From Hypsibius dujardini (lineage: Eukaryota > Tardigrada > Eutardigrada > Parachela > Hypsibiidae), in NCBI GenBank assembly GCA_001579985.1, contig LRSR01001452.1, positions 1 through 26,491 on the forward strand: DNA of 26,491 bases, written 5' to 3'. The notes beneath the pieces were generated by a model. That model worked only from the letters and a program-made list of their open reading frames with translations. It was not told the DNA's origin and made no database searches. Position 1 is the first letter of the stretch. Every line of letters begins with the position of its first letter. The translations under genes and the position numbers were made by a program. Below, one piece after another: positions 9,315 through 18,602 of the stretch.

Positions 9315-9688
9315 CTGAACCGTTATCCGTAAGATGGTAAAGACCACGTCTATCGTATCTGATCATCCGATGACAGGAGAAATGTTTGTCAGAACGTGCA
9401 CACAACGGATGTCGCTATATCCTCTTGTGAGTTTAACCTTTTCGGTGTTGCGCTTTTTCGTCAAGGCCAAATCCGCGTAAACATTTTAAGCCCATGGCCA
9501 AATTTTCAGTCAAATTTTCAGCCGATCAGCATGACACAGCCACTTGAAACCTACGCACATACCGTGCGCTCGCGATCTCAAGGGACAGCTAAGCCCCGCC
9601 TCCCTCGGTATGGCCCTGCAGTCGATTGAACGTTCAATCTGATTCACTCTTCTCTGATTGGCTCATTTCGTACAGCTGACTTGTGCTC

Positions 9689-9915
9689 GATTGATTGATT
9701 GTACAGTCGTGCTTTTCCGTATATTTCTTCCTACAGCGTTGATGTGATTGATTGATTCGTATCAGTTATCAGTTAGGAGAAGATCACCGAGAAGTGCATC
9801 CGGAATTCCTTTGTGAAATCCGGAATTAATGAGCGAAAAGAGTGGATTTCCTCGTCGTTGATTGATTGATTGTACAGTCGTGCCTGTCCGACTATTTCTC
9901 CCTCCAGTGTTGATT
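9689..9915. repeat. Direct duplication containing TTGATTGATTGTACAGTCGTG
   Basis: A roughly 55-base segment at about 9691-9743 (TTGATTGATTGTACAGTCGT, a TATTTCTTCCT stretch, then CAGCGTTGATG) recurs with changes at about 9861-9915. TTGA tetranucleotide runs recur throughout the window, notably in the third Rap2 intron and at 13771. Confidence 0.7.
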
Positions 9916-10206
9916 TTATGAACGGAACTGAATAGGCACGGCCCGGGGGGGGGGGTTAAAATTTACGGGTAGGGCAGGAAAGTGTCCCTCGAGATCGCGA
10001 GAAAACGGTAAAGATGTTTGGGCGTGTTGATCGCGCCAAGTTTGTTTTCCATTTACTCGAGGTCGAGATCATTACATGCACCTTTTTTTTCGTTTCCCGT
10101 TCAGAAAATTCCAACTCGATTGTTTTCCTCCTCTGTGAAGGACACACACGCAGATGATGATCTGAGTAGCAGCTGGACCTGCGCACAGACAGACACTCTT
10201 TCCGTC
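9916..10206. promoter_or_regulatory. Upstream region of paralog C
   Basis: Holds a run of ten or more G near 9944-9955. A promoter for the gene at 10207 is expected here but no specific element is recognised. Confidence 0.3.
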
Positions 10207-10988
10207 ATGGCAGGAAACTTTCTTCGATTCGGAAGTATCTTTTTACTGAGCACACTCTTGGCTCTTCTTCTGATCGTTCAGTGCACGGCCACGCCTCCAC
10301 GCCCAAATATTGCTCCGGCTGCTAATGACGCTGACCAAACGGCGCAAAAATTGAAGGACTTATGTAGGTAAGATGAGTGAGAGGAGCTCTTGTCATTCAC
10401 TTATCATTTCTTATCACGCTTTCCCTTTCGGATTTTTGTTTTGTTTAAAAACTAGTTATGCTTTGGATAAAGTATCGCAATGAATTCCTCTTTAATTCAG
10501 TTTCCTTTGTAGTGCTATTTTTGGAGCGCAGTAACGTAACCGATCTGCTGAAACCCATTGGGAATCGGATAGAGAAGCAAACGCGAGACGGTCTGTTCGG
10601 CAGCGAGGAAGGCGGACTCGGGGGACTTCTCCAGTTGCTCTCGAAGCTGCAGAGCCTGCAAACGCTCTTGGGCCTGTTATCACCGCCAGCGCCTGCCCCG
10701 GCTCAAGGCTCCGGGGCTGAGCCACCGAAACCGGGTGCCGCGGACCCGGCGGAACCCGCCCCACCAGCCTCACCACCAGCGACCCCTGGTCTAACGCTCC
10801 AGCAACTGATAGGACGTACGCAGAACAGATTTAACCTTTATTTCCTTGATTAATATTCCCTTTTTTAGCTCCCTTCCTATTGATCCTTTGCAGTACTCGG
10901 ACTGGGTGGACCGGGACTCTTGGGCGGCGGGAGTGACGATGCCGACGGAAACGCTGTCGGATACGACGCCCGTTTAACAAGCAATTGA
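10207..10988 (+). CDS. Secreted Leu-helix / Ala-Pro linker protein without hemopexin domain (paralog C)
   Basis: Three exons, 10207-10367, 10532-10815, 10894-10988 (TGA); 179 residues. Residues 1-27 are a signal peptide (MAGNFLRFGSIFLLSTLLAL, then LLIVQC). The rest matches the N-terminal half of paralog B module by module: NRIEKQTRDGLFGSEEGG (B: RTEKQMRDGFGSFEGG), helix LLQLLSKLQSLQTLLGLLSP, a Pro/Ala/Glu linker, GLTLQQLIG, then GGPGLLGGGSDDADGN. The last intron has the same place and phase in both (donors GTACGC and GTACGT, acceptor CAG before TA). Where B continues into its hemopexin-like exons, C stops with RLTSN. Exon 1 ends in the same TGTAGGTAAG tandem donor. I use the downstream GT with acceptor GGAGCGCAG; the upstream GT with acceptor AACTAG would also stay in frame, adding about 25 hydrophobic residues. 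Candidate AATAAA signals lie only inside the downstream hAT element or at 11858. Function unknown. Confidence 0.77.
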
Positions 10989-11053
10989 CGCACGGATCTT
11001 TCATCCTGATATAAACCCGAAATGACCGTTAACCTGAGCAGGTCTCGTTGAAG

Positions 11054-11566
11054 TAAAGAGGAAAACCGCGTGAGTTTTCTCACGCGGACGCGGAATGAAC
11101 TGCTAAATTTTTATGCTGCGCGGTTTCACGCGGAAACCACAAAACTTTAAATGACGCGGCACCAAGCGGCATGATCCATTATAAAAAAGCGGCGCGGCGC
11201 GGCATTAAACTCCAATTTGAAAGCGGAAATTATTAGATAGACAGGCGACAGTACAAAATCTAGGAACACAGGAACTAACAGAACAGAACATGACAGTTTC
11301 GTAGAACAAGCGAACACAGGAATAAAATATTCGTCGTCAATCAATCAACCCATAAGTATGTAGTACGAGCATATTTCTTACAACTGAAATTATTGCATTT
11401 ATTCATTCATTTTGTGGTTTCCGTCCGTACTATAGAGCGTACGCGGCGCGGTTCGGCGCGGCAGAACCTATAGGCGGCGCGGACGCGGCGCGGCATAATT
11501 TGACCATTTTTTACGCGGCACGGCGCGGAATTGCCGCGCCGCTTGGCACGCGGTCTTTCCTCTCTA
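11054..11566. mobile_element. Non-autonomous hAT-like element with 8-bp target duplication
   Basis: A 513-base element flanked by identical 8-base CGTTGAAG copies at 11046-11053 and 11567-11574. Its termini are inverted: TAAAGAGGAAAACCGCGTG on the left, and the complement of the right end reads TAGAGAGGAAAGACCGCGTG. An 8-bp duplication with ends fitting YARNG is the signature of the hAT superfamily. The interior is rich in GCGGCGCGGC motifs and carries no transposase, so it depends on an autonomous relative. It lies 65 bases after the stop codon of paralog C, probably in its 3' UTR. Confidence 0.85.
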
Positions 11567-11770
11567 CGTTGAAGTGACGCGTAGGTCTCGTTGAAGTGAC
11601 GTGCGGGCTATGGGAAGCCATTTTGGTTGACCATGAGCTTGTTGTTTCTCGCCCAAAAAAATTCCATGCGCAAACCATCGTCAGTTCTTAGCTTTTTAAA
11701 TGAGCCATGTACTACTACCTGTCTAAATCGGAAAGGAAATTGTCGGCAGCAGTGTGTAGTGCGTGGGCAT

Positions 11771-11836
11771 CGTGCACACCGTGTCTGTGCACCGTGCACA
11801 TCGTGTCTGTGCACCGTGCACGTCGTGTCTGTGCAC
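11771..11836. repeat. 22-bp tandem repeat x3
   Basis: Three units of CGTGCACACCGTGTCTGTGC plus AC, followed by a partial copy. Rich in GTGCAC palindromes. Confidence 0.9.
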
Positions 11837-11857
11837 CGTGCTTGTGCGATGAACGAA

Positions 11858-11863
11858 AATAAA
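11858..11863 (+). terminator. Possible distal AATAAA of paralog C
   Basis: First AATAAA after paralog C outside the inserted hAT element. Without the insertion it would lie about 350 bases after the stop. Confidence 0.3.
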
Positions 11864-11999
11864 CCCTTTTAGCACCCATAAATCTGCAACAGCAAATTAT
11901 TCAGCGGAAAAAAGGAAGTACCGTGTAGGTGGACCGAGAATCCATCACGTGATGTCCTACGTGCTGAATCGCTGGCGCGTGTCACGTGCCTTGAGGAAG

Positions 12000-12146
12000 A
12001 TGGCGACCTTGAGCACAGTCCATTTAGTTCATTTTCGGCCTCTCATCGCTGTTCATTGCAAATCTACTTATTCTTTTAAAACGTTGAAAAAAGAAGACTT
12101 TGGGAGATCGCAATCCGTGTCGTTTCATTCGTGCCTGACTGTGGCT
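12000..12146 (+). CDS. Possible isolated first exon (weak)
   Basis: An ATG in a strong initiation context (GGAAGATGGCG) opens 49 codons starting MATLSTVHLVHFRPLIAVHC and ends at a perfect donor, GGCT/GTAAGT. The N-terminus is rich in hydrophobic, His and Arg residues with few acids, somewhat like a mitochondrial leader. I find no good downstream exon before the minus-strand gene begins, and codon choice is not GC3-rich like the confident genes. It could be chance. Confidence 0.18.
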
Positions 12147-12474
12147 GTAAGTTTTTCGATTTATCCGCAATCTCGGGGCGACTGGAACATTTTCAGCCGA
12201 ATTTATAGGATCTTGTTAGATTTTCAACATTTTGCGGGCCGGAGCAGTGGAAGTCAGCAGTTCTTTAACTGACGGTCAGCCCAGTGGGATCTGGTCGGGC
12301 ATGCCCAAGTCCAGTTCTGCTGTTAGGTTCCGTTCGATTCAGTTCGCGATTACCCTGTCGTGAGCGGATTTAGTCGCGAGCGTGTCATGAATGAAACTAG
12401 CCAATTTTAAACACTAAAAAAGTCGTTCGCTCTTTGTGGCGGAAGTCCTCACAGGACTAGAATCAACCAAAAAA

Positions 12475-12574
12475 GGGCTTGTTGATGGGAGAAAGGGCTT
12501 GTTGGTGGGAGAAAGGACTTGTTATTAGGAGAAAGGACTTGTTGATGGGGGAAAGGGCTTGTTGTTGGAGGGAG
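12475..12574. repeat. 20-bp minisatellite x5
   Basis: Five 20-base units: GGGCTTGTTGATGGGAGAAA and variants. Confidence 0.95.
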
Positions 12575-12584
12575 GGGGGATGTA

Positions 12585-12590
12585 TTTATT
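12585..12590 (-). terminator. AATAAA signal (minus strand)
   Basis: TTTATT on the plus strand gives AATAAA on the minus strand, 178 bases past the stop of the minus-strand Ala/Pro/Gly-rich gene. Confidence 0.5.
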
Positions 12591-12767
12591 TACTGCCTTT
12601 CCATACGTCTTCTTGTACCACTGTAATAATGTATAAAAGGAAGCCTCGAAGGAAGGACAGAGTACGTCTTGACCGTGGGATTAGTTGAAAGCAACAGATC
12701 ACGCGGCAAAAGGGCGGATAGTCCGCTGACATTACGAGGGGCAGTGGGACGGAAGAGGGAACGAGGG

Positions 12768-13301
12768 TTAGCCGTATTCCGGCGGCGGTGAGGCTGCAGG
12801 TGCGGCCGGGGCGGCGGGAGCTTGTGCCATCATTGCGTTCAACAGGGCGATCATCTGCTGGGTCTGAGCGAGGCCGCCGCCCGCACCGCCGCCGCTGGCC
12901 GCCTCGGGCGGACTGGCAGCGCCACCTTCGGCGGACCGACGACTGACATGAATGAAGGCCGCTGTGAAAGTACAAAAAAAATGAATATAACAAAAGAAAA
13001 AAAATAAGAAAAAGAGACACTTATTAAAAAGGATCAGGGTAGGTGGATCTTACGCTGTAAGTCCGGAGTTTCTTCCGAGTTTATTTGCGGTCCGCCTGGC
13101 GCTCCTTTCTTCAATCACAGAAAGTCCAACTGACAGCGAGCCACAAAGGAACGGACGGTCAAGGAGACTTACCCCGTTGGCAAAGAGGTCTCGCAGTGAA
13201 GATCCATCAGCGCATAAGAATTGCAGGAAGATTGACAGGACAACCACGGTGGTGAGGGTTGTCAGACAGCCCATGTCGCGCAGCGACCTTCCTGTTAGCA
13301 T
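12768..13301 (-). CDS. Small secreted Ala/Pro/Gly-rich protein
   Basis: Three exons in transcription order: 13301-13173, 13108-13054, 12961-12768 (TAA). Phases are 0 then 1, giving 125 residues, or 116 from the second Met at 13274, which gives the better signal peptide (MGCLTTLTTVVVLSIFLQFL, CADG). The middle exon encodes KGAPGGPQINSEETPDLQ; the last encodes AFIHVSRRSAEGGAASPPEA, a Gly-rich run, then LAQTQQMIALLNAMMAQ and an Ala/Pro tail ending SPPPEYG. This is the same order as paralogs B and C (signal peptide, short hydrophobic or amphipathic helix, Ala/Pro segment), but the intron positions differ and there is no clear sequence identity, so membership of that family is tentative. RSRR-type basic processing is not evident beyond SRRS. 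Acceptor TGATTGAAG of exon 2 is only moderate. Likely extracellular; function unknown. Confidence 0.65.
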
Positions 13302-13800
13302 TGCAGCCTGGGTAGATAAGGTCCACCACAGCTCGAGAAGGGATTACGGGGCTTGTCGGTAATACCGTCTGACGTTCAAGGCAGCTCGCGCGTGTGTGTG
13401 TGTGTGTGTTTGCTTTCACGTTGTACTACACGGAGCTCGTGCTAACCTTGAAAATGGGTTCTTCCGCAGTTCGGCTGTGGCCGTCGGGGGTGCACTCACT
13501 CGGCTGCACGGCCAGGGAGAAGGGGGAAGGCGTTCGCTGAAGTAGAGAAACACAAAAAGTGTGACACTCTGCAAAAGGAAGCATTTTTGCTGGGCAGTCA
13601 GTTTCGGCACGTTCCGTACTCGACGGTATCCTCTCTACCATGTAACCCTTACCATGGCGGAAGTACCGGATGTGGGTGTTCTGTCTGGACCAACTCTTAT
13701 ATATACACATGCACATGCCTTTGTAAAAAATATGAAGTACACTCGTAAATTAAAGCAATCCCAAGAAGTATCAATCAATCAATCAATCAATCAACCAACT

Positions 13801-13831
<31 letters not shown>

Positions 13832-14432
13832 GGAGATAATATAAGTTTTTTAAAGGCTCCTAATCGAAGCACTCTGCATGGGCAGGAGCAGACAAATCTT
13901 ATTTGATCCTATAAGTAATTTACAGTCAAATGTGTCGCCACTTCGACCCGCATCGATTGTAATATTCTCCGGGAAAATGCGGGATCGCCCGGTAGCGAGG
14001 TGTAGTTTTCCATTGATGAAAATATGCAAGAGGCATATTTTGCTTAGAGAGCGCGCTGCGTGAAATGAGAAGCATCAGCACGAACCGACACTCGACGAAT
14101 CGGCACGATTGGCCATTCTGCGATTTCCGAAGGAAAAAAAGTGCTGCTCTGCGGCCGCGGGGAAATGGAAGTTCGGGAAGGGCCCGCCCGCTCTCGGCTT
14201 TGCCATAATCCACGGGGAAGCGGAGGGAAATGCGCCGGTAGACTGCGTTGCCAACTGCCTCGGGAAGGTCGTGTCTGTGTGTGTCTGTCTATGTCTGTCT
14301 GTCTGTGTGCATGAGAGGGAGACAGTGTAGTTGCATAACGAGCCCCGCACACTGCGCGCATGCACTGGACCCAGTGGACACTACCCCTTACTGCGTCACT
14401 CGAGGTGTGAGGGGAAATATTGCGACTGGAAT
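13302..14432. promoter_or_regulatory. Divergent intergenic region between two secreted-protein genes
   Basis: 1.1 kb between the start codons of head-to-head genes (12768-13301 minus, 14433-15223 plus), so it should contain both promoters. It holds a short (GT)n run near 13393, the (TCAA)n tract at 13771 and a TCTG/GT-rich run near 14272-14310. No core promoter motif can be assigned. Confidence 0.35.
13771..13831. repeat. (TCAA)n tetranucleotide tract
   Basis: About 15 TCAA units with one interruption (TCAACCAACTAA). Confidence 0.97.
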
Positions 14433-15223
14433 ATGGCCGTCTCGGCCGGCCTGATTTACGCATCTTGGATCGCCCTTTTCGCATCCATCCTCTCATCGTC
14501 GTTGATCGCTCACTCCGCCGCGCAACTTCATTTAGTCGCAGTACCAAGTGAGCATGATGAAAATAAGAACACCACCGCGGACACGGACGAAGGTGGACAT
14601 TATTGTTGCCGTTGGGTTGTTTTCACTGAATCATCCTTGCATCCGCGAGTTTGAATTTTAACACCGTCTTCCTGTTCTATGTAGGACCACCGCAGTCGGA
14701 TCTTCGGTACGGCCGACAGACCGCCGTCAAGGTCAACCCGGAGGATGAGTACGAGCTGGACCCGGTGCTGATCCCCGACCCGTTGAACCTCTCCTGTCTC
14801 GTCATGCCGGGCGACCACGTGGGACGCTCGGTAATAGGCGTGTTGAAGGTGGTGCAGATGTTTCGGATGGTGGGCGCACCCTTGATGGAACCGTACGCCG
14901 GCTCCGGGTTGCCCGTCGCACCCGTCGCTCCGGGTCCCACTCCGGTCTCACAACCCTCCGGCATCAACCCTTTCTTGCCATACTTCCTCAGTAAGTCCTA
15001 CCCTTTTATGCGTAAAGTACTTTCCATGGAGAACAAAAAAAGACGATGAATGTTTTTTATTATTATGTTTTATTATTTAATATTATTATTTATAATTAAT
15101 AATTATTTATTTATTATTATTAATTTTATTTTTAATCGGTTCCTTTGTTTAGTGTCCATGAATACGCACGGTGGCGGCAGTCACGGTGGGGGAGGAGGCT
15201 ATGGGGGAGGGGACAGTGGTTGA
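14433..15223 (+). CDS. Secreted protein with Pro-rich linker and Gly-rich tail (paralog D, diverged)
   Basis: Three exons, 14433-14547, 14685-14990, 15153-15223 (TGA), both introns phase 1; 163 residues. Residues 1-30 are a signal peptide (MAVSAGLIYASWIALFASIL, SSSLIAHSAA). The middle exon encodes an acidic stretch (VNPEDEYELDPVLIPDPLN), one Cys (LSCLV), a hydrophobic helix (SVIGVLKVVQMFRMVGAPLM), a Pro/Val/Ala linker (GLPVAPVAPGPTPVSQPSG) and INPFLPYFL. The last exon is Gly-rich (NTHGGGSHGGGGGYGGGDSG). The plan (signal exon, helix-plus-linker exon, phase 1 intron after a Leu-rich motif, Gly-rich terminal exon) parallels paralog C, so I take it as a diverged relative, though identity is low. 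His/Gly/Tyr-rich tails occur in cuticle, shell-matrix and adhesive proteins; that is only suggestive. Exons are strongly GC3-biased. Confidence 0.77.
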
Positions 15224-15406
15224 GTCGAGAAGGTACTACACGCTGCGTTGCTGGGCGCATTACTCTAAACCAATTTGGTTCTCTTTTCTTTGTCAAATCC
15301 CCTCATAAGGTGCATTGTACTATGCTACTGGGTGCTGGTACTCCCGCTCCGACGATTCTCTCATGATTTCCCTCATGAGTTTGTTTTTTTGTCGAATTTG
15401 ATAAAC

Positions 15407-15412
15407 TTTATT
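15407..15412 (-). terminator. AATAAA signal of the convergent minus-strand gene
   Basis: AATAAA on the minus strand (GACCGAATAAAGTTT), 42 bases past the stop of the candidate minus-strand gene. Confidence 0.55.
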
Positions 15413-15453
15413 CGGTCGAGTCCATCGTAATACACCTTTAACGGTGAAAATCG

Positions 15454-16024
15454 TTACCGGAAAAAAATGGTGCAGATCACCAGTGCTGAACCGTTGAGAA
15501 GCAACAGCTGCGGGAGAAAGTGAGAGAATAAACAGGCAGAAAAAGTCTAGGAAAGGTCATTCAGCGTCGTGATAGAGAATCATCGCACAATTCTCAGGGT
15601 AAGTGAGCGGCCCGTGAGAATGATAGAAACGGCACTTGAAACATTTTCCGAACGTAAGATGGACACCTCTTTAACACCTGAAAGGGCTATGCGACCACGC
15701 TCACCACATCCAGAACCGAGAAAGTTATGTGTGATGCAGGAGGATACATGGACTGGTTCGTGCCTGAGTCCTTTTGGCTTGTTAAGCGCAGTGCGATGAT
15801 GTTGAGCTCTTCCTTGTCGATGTGGTCGAAGCCGCTGCGGGTAGACAAATCTACTCCAAATGCACATCGCAGCGATCTTCAAAAGTAAAACGTGCGACAA
15901 CTACACAAGATTACTTTCAGAAGCGCCTGTTGGCCGTCTGTCTACCTGCTTGCTTGCTGGTCTGCCTTTCTTCTTGTCAGTCAGTCAAGTCAGTCAAGTC
16001 ACTCGGTCAACTAGTCAGTGGGCA

Positions 16025-16061
<37 letters not shown>

Positions 16062-16653
16062 GCCAGTCTGCCTGTCTGTCTGTCTGTCTGTCTGCCTGCC
16101 AGTCTATCTCTCATTGTTTGCGTATCTTTTGTCTCATTTTCTGTTGGCAGTACCCAATTAACCTGTATCCCCGTAGTTTCTCAAGCTGACTTCCGCCGAA
16201 AACGCGGTATTCCTTCGGCAGTAGTAGTGCGTAACATGCAAGCCAATCCGTCTGATCCGACGGGTACGGCCATAAAAACAGCATCCGTATACTCTTTGAC
16301 ATTAATCCACAAATCTTCATGCTTCCCTGCCTACCATAAAAAAAGGAAGCCGAACCAGCCAGTTAGTCGAAGGCGTCGCCGCGACTGCGTGACGACCTCC
16401 GAACTCAAGGCCGCACCAGTCCGGCCTCAGACACTGGAGACCCCATGGGTCACCCTTGACGTTTCGGGAAAGAACGACCAGACCAGCGGCGAACCGTACA
16501 GTTTCACCCCACGGAGGCGAAGATCTGCGATCATTCTCACTTTCTCCACGCCAACCATGAAAGACCGTGGAGGTAATTGCAGTGGAAGTTGAACCGTGCC
16601 TCAATGGCGTACTCACGCTGCACGTCGTACGTGGCACGGTAGTCGTGGCCGGT
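15454..16653 (-). CDS. Minus-strand gene of unknown function, 5' end unresolved
   Basis: Three exons in transcription order. The first ends at 16541 (donor AA/GTGAGA) and begins near 16653; the next are 15834-15705 and 15507-15454 (TAA). Phases fit (2, then 0). Reading: TGHDYRATYDVQREYAIEAR, FNFHCNYLHGLSWLAWRN, GFDHIDKEELNIIALRLTSQ, KDSGTNQSMYPPASHITFSV, then LDVLLLLNGSALVICTIFFR. The final acceptor (CTTTCTCCCGCAG) is strong and AATAAA follows at 15412. The first exon is strongly GC3-biased. Without the last splice, exon 2 would end at a TAG six codons later (VSVVA). Upstream, the neighbouring frame reads GAPFLAADLNPTLGPFD, one base out of register, suggesting a frameshift or a missed boundary. 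An alternative donor AGC/GTGAGT at 16617 would remove FNFHCNY. The C-terminus is hydrophobic, compatible with a membrane or GPI signal. I do not recognise the family. Confidence 0.45.
15527..15532 (+). terminator. AATAAA candidate for paralog D
   Basis: First plus-strand AATAAA after paralog D, 304 bases past its stop. It lies inside the last intron of the convergent minus-strand gene, so the two transcripts would overlap. Confidence 0.4.
16022..16104. repeat. (TCTG)n tract
   Basis: TCTG repeats with some TGCC variants, in the large intron of the candidate minus-strand gene. The apparently long plus-strand open frame at 15822-16592 is opened by this repeat. Confidence 0.95.
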
Positions 16654-16679
16654 CTTGTCGTCAAATCAAATGGACCCAG

Positions 16680-17218
16680 TGTTGGGTTGAGGTCCGCGGC
16701 CAGGAAGGGGGCACCACTTTTATTTTCCGTGCCTTAGACACGACTTTTCCAAATTCTTAACAATGTAGTCTCCCTAGAGGGCACATTGGCACAGGGCGAA
16801 AAAGGCGTATCCAGGGCACATTTCTCTATGGGGGCCATTGGCACGACCGAAAATCAGGGGGAACACGCTGCCAGGGTGCCCCAAATCAATCCGACACAGA
16901 CTCAAAGGGACATTTTTTCAGCACTCGTAGAATTATATGAATATTATTAATTAAATATAACCAAAAAGAGGGAAGGAGAAGGGGAAAGGGAACTTGTAGC
17001 CTAAGCCCATGATGCCCGCCCTTTCATTAACCCGACACTGAACGGACCCCTCTTTGATTTGATTTGATTGATTTGATTGCTTGATGTTTGATATTTCTTA
17101 TAGTCGAGACACCAGAAGGTCCGGACTGATCTCCAATCTGGGGGCAACATGTCGTGCATGAAATGGTTACTTTTTGCCGGTTCGCGCGTGTCTTTGTTAT
17201 CTCTTTCCAGCAGCCATA
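16680..17218. other. Intergenic, no gene seen
   Basis: Short direct repeats (AGGGCACATTGGCAC and AGGGCACATTTCTC near 16779 and 16815) and a TTGATTTGATTG run near 17055. An open minus frame across 17001-17160 (DWRSVRTFWCLDYKKYQ after acceptor TTGCCCCCAG) looks protein-like but lacks a good donor. Confidence 0.35.
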
Positions 17219-17243
17219 AACACACACACACACACACACACAC
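17219..17243. repeat. (CA)n microsatellite
   Basis: Uninterrupted CA dinucleotide run. Confidence 0.97.
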
Positions 17244-17618
17244 GATCTGTGACGCGACCACGGACCCCTGATGTCATCGGTACGTGGTACATACCACTGC
17301 CGAGCAGTATCGTATCGAACACCCGGCTTATCAGCAAGAGATCCGACGGATGATTCACACTGCGCATGCCGGGAAATGGGCGGCGAGATCTTCTAACTGC
17401 TGGGAAACTGTCGCTCCTTTGTCCTCTTTGTGTCCTCTTCGTCTGAACTGATTCAGCAAGAAACTCATTTGCAAACGATGGGAAGCTCTTCGGAATCTGC
17501 AAGACGTTCACTTTTTCACCGGGCAATATTCGAATTAAAGCGCGGGTAAAAAAAGCGCGCGGTGTGCGTGCGGCGGCCCAATCAGGAAAAAACCACCTGC
17601 GCGGATCCGGATCATCAG
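17244..17618. other. Non-repetitive segment, coding status unclear
   Basis: Both strands have an open frame at about 17296-17400: plus, AEQYRIEHPAYQQEIRRMIH; minus, NHPSDLLLISRVFDTILLGS followed by GTATGT. Neither connects convincingly to another exon. Confidence 0.3.
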
Positions 17619-17671
17619 CTCTCTCTCTGTCTGTCTCTCTGTCTCTCTGTCTGTCTCTCTGTCTCTCTGTC
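17619..17671. repeat. (TCTC/TCTG)n pyrimidine tract
   Basis: Alternating CTCT and CTGT units on the plus strand. Confidence 0.95.
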
Positions 17672-17761
17672 CCTCGCTCGTTGTTGTCCGAGGGTGTGTG
17701 TGGCTTTTGCGGTATGTCGCCTTAATAGTCGCCCTCACTTTCCTAATGGTACTGTGTACGA

Positions 17762-17946
17762 CCTGTACCTGTACCCATACCTGTACCCGTACCTGGTACC
17801 CATACCTGTACCCGTACCTGGTACCCATACCTGTACCCATACCCATACATGTACCCATACCTGTACCTGTACACCCATACCCATACCTGTACCCATACAT
17901 GTCCATGTACCTGTACCTGTACCTGTACCTGTACCTGTACCTGTAC
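17762..17946. repeat. (CTGTAC)n / CCCATAC minisatellite
   Basis: Six-base CTGTAC and CCATAC/CCGTAC units, ending in seven perfect CTGTAC copies. The encoded PVPVP or VQVQV frames are artefacts. A hydrophobic stretch (LLRYVALIVALTFLMVL) just before it, at 17704-17755, has no ATG. Confidence 0.95.
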
Positions 17947-18602
17947 CATAAACAAGTTCTTTTACTTTACGGCGCTGTATGATGCGAATAATTTAGGAAA
18001 GAGCTGTGTGGCTTGGGTGGCGATAACGTACACGGTAATTGTACCTTGTCTGAACCCACGCGGGAACGAACTCATAGTATTAGGAAAATCACGGGTGCTG
18101 TACTCGCAGAGATAGCAAGAACTGAAATCACTCAGCTAATTAGTTTTTTTAGTCATCTACTTTACAGTAATTCACTTTAAATTAGTTGGATAAACTTAGT
18201 TTTTATAAGTTTTTTTTCCCCCAGTTTAATTTTTAGGATCTGAAACTTTTAGTTTATTTATCTTAGCTGAGTAAGAGACCTGAAGTCAAGATGTTACTTA
18301 TTAAAATGTTCAGTTTTGCTCGTTGTTCAAAATGCTTTAGCTCGTGTGCGTCGGAAACGAAGGTTGGACCAGGTCCTGGTCGATTTTTGAGGTGTAATCT
18401 GGACCAAAGGCGACCATGCACGTTAGTTGTTACCGATTATGGGCATCAGCGGTTTGCGTGATCTCCCTGTACCGCAATGGACAGATTCCTACTACAACCG
18501 TAAAACTAATGAGAAACAAGTTAGTTCGCTGCAAACTTTGCGCAGCTGTCAACTTTCTCACATTCACAATCAGCTCAGCCTTAGAGCCTCAGACTCATCA
18601 AC
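17947..18602. other. Intergenic, no gene supported
   Basis: AT-rich between about 18120 and 18300. An ATG at 18436 opens MGISGLRDLPVPQWTDSYYN, which looks protein-like but runs into the GCGCGC repeat without a splice donor. Confidence 0.35.

Noticed and set aside
15822-16592. 256-codon plus-strand frame
   Set aside because: Opened by the TCTG tract. The flanking parts lie antisense to better-supported minus-strand exons.
17197-17526. Opposite-strand frames AEQYRIEHPAYQQEIRRMIH (plus) and NHPSDLLLISRVFDTILLGS (minus)
   Set aside because: Both look plausible at once, which argues against trusting either; neither links by phase to a neighbouring exon.
17562-17982. PVPVP, YPYLYP and VQVQV frames on both strands, with a hydrophobic leader near 17704
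   Set aside because: All arise from CTGTAC repeats. The hydrophobic stretch has no ATG and runs straight into the repeat.
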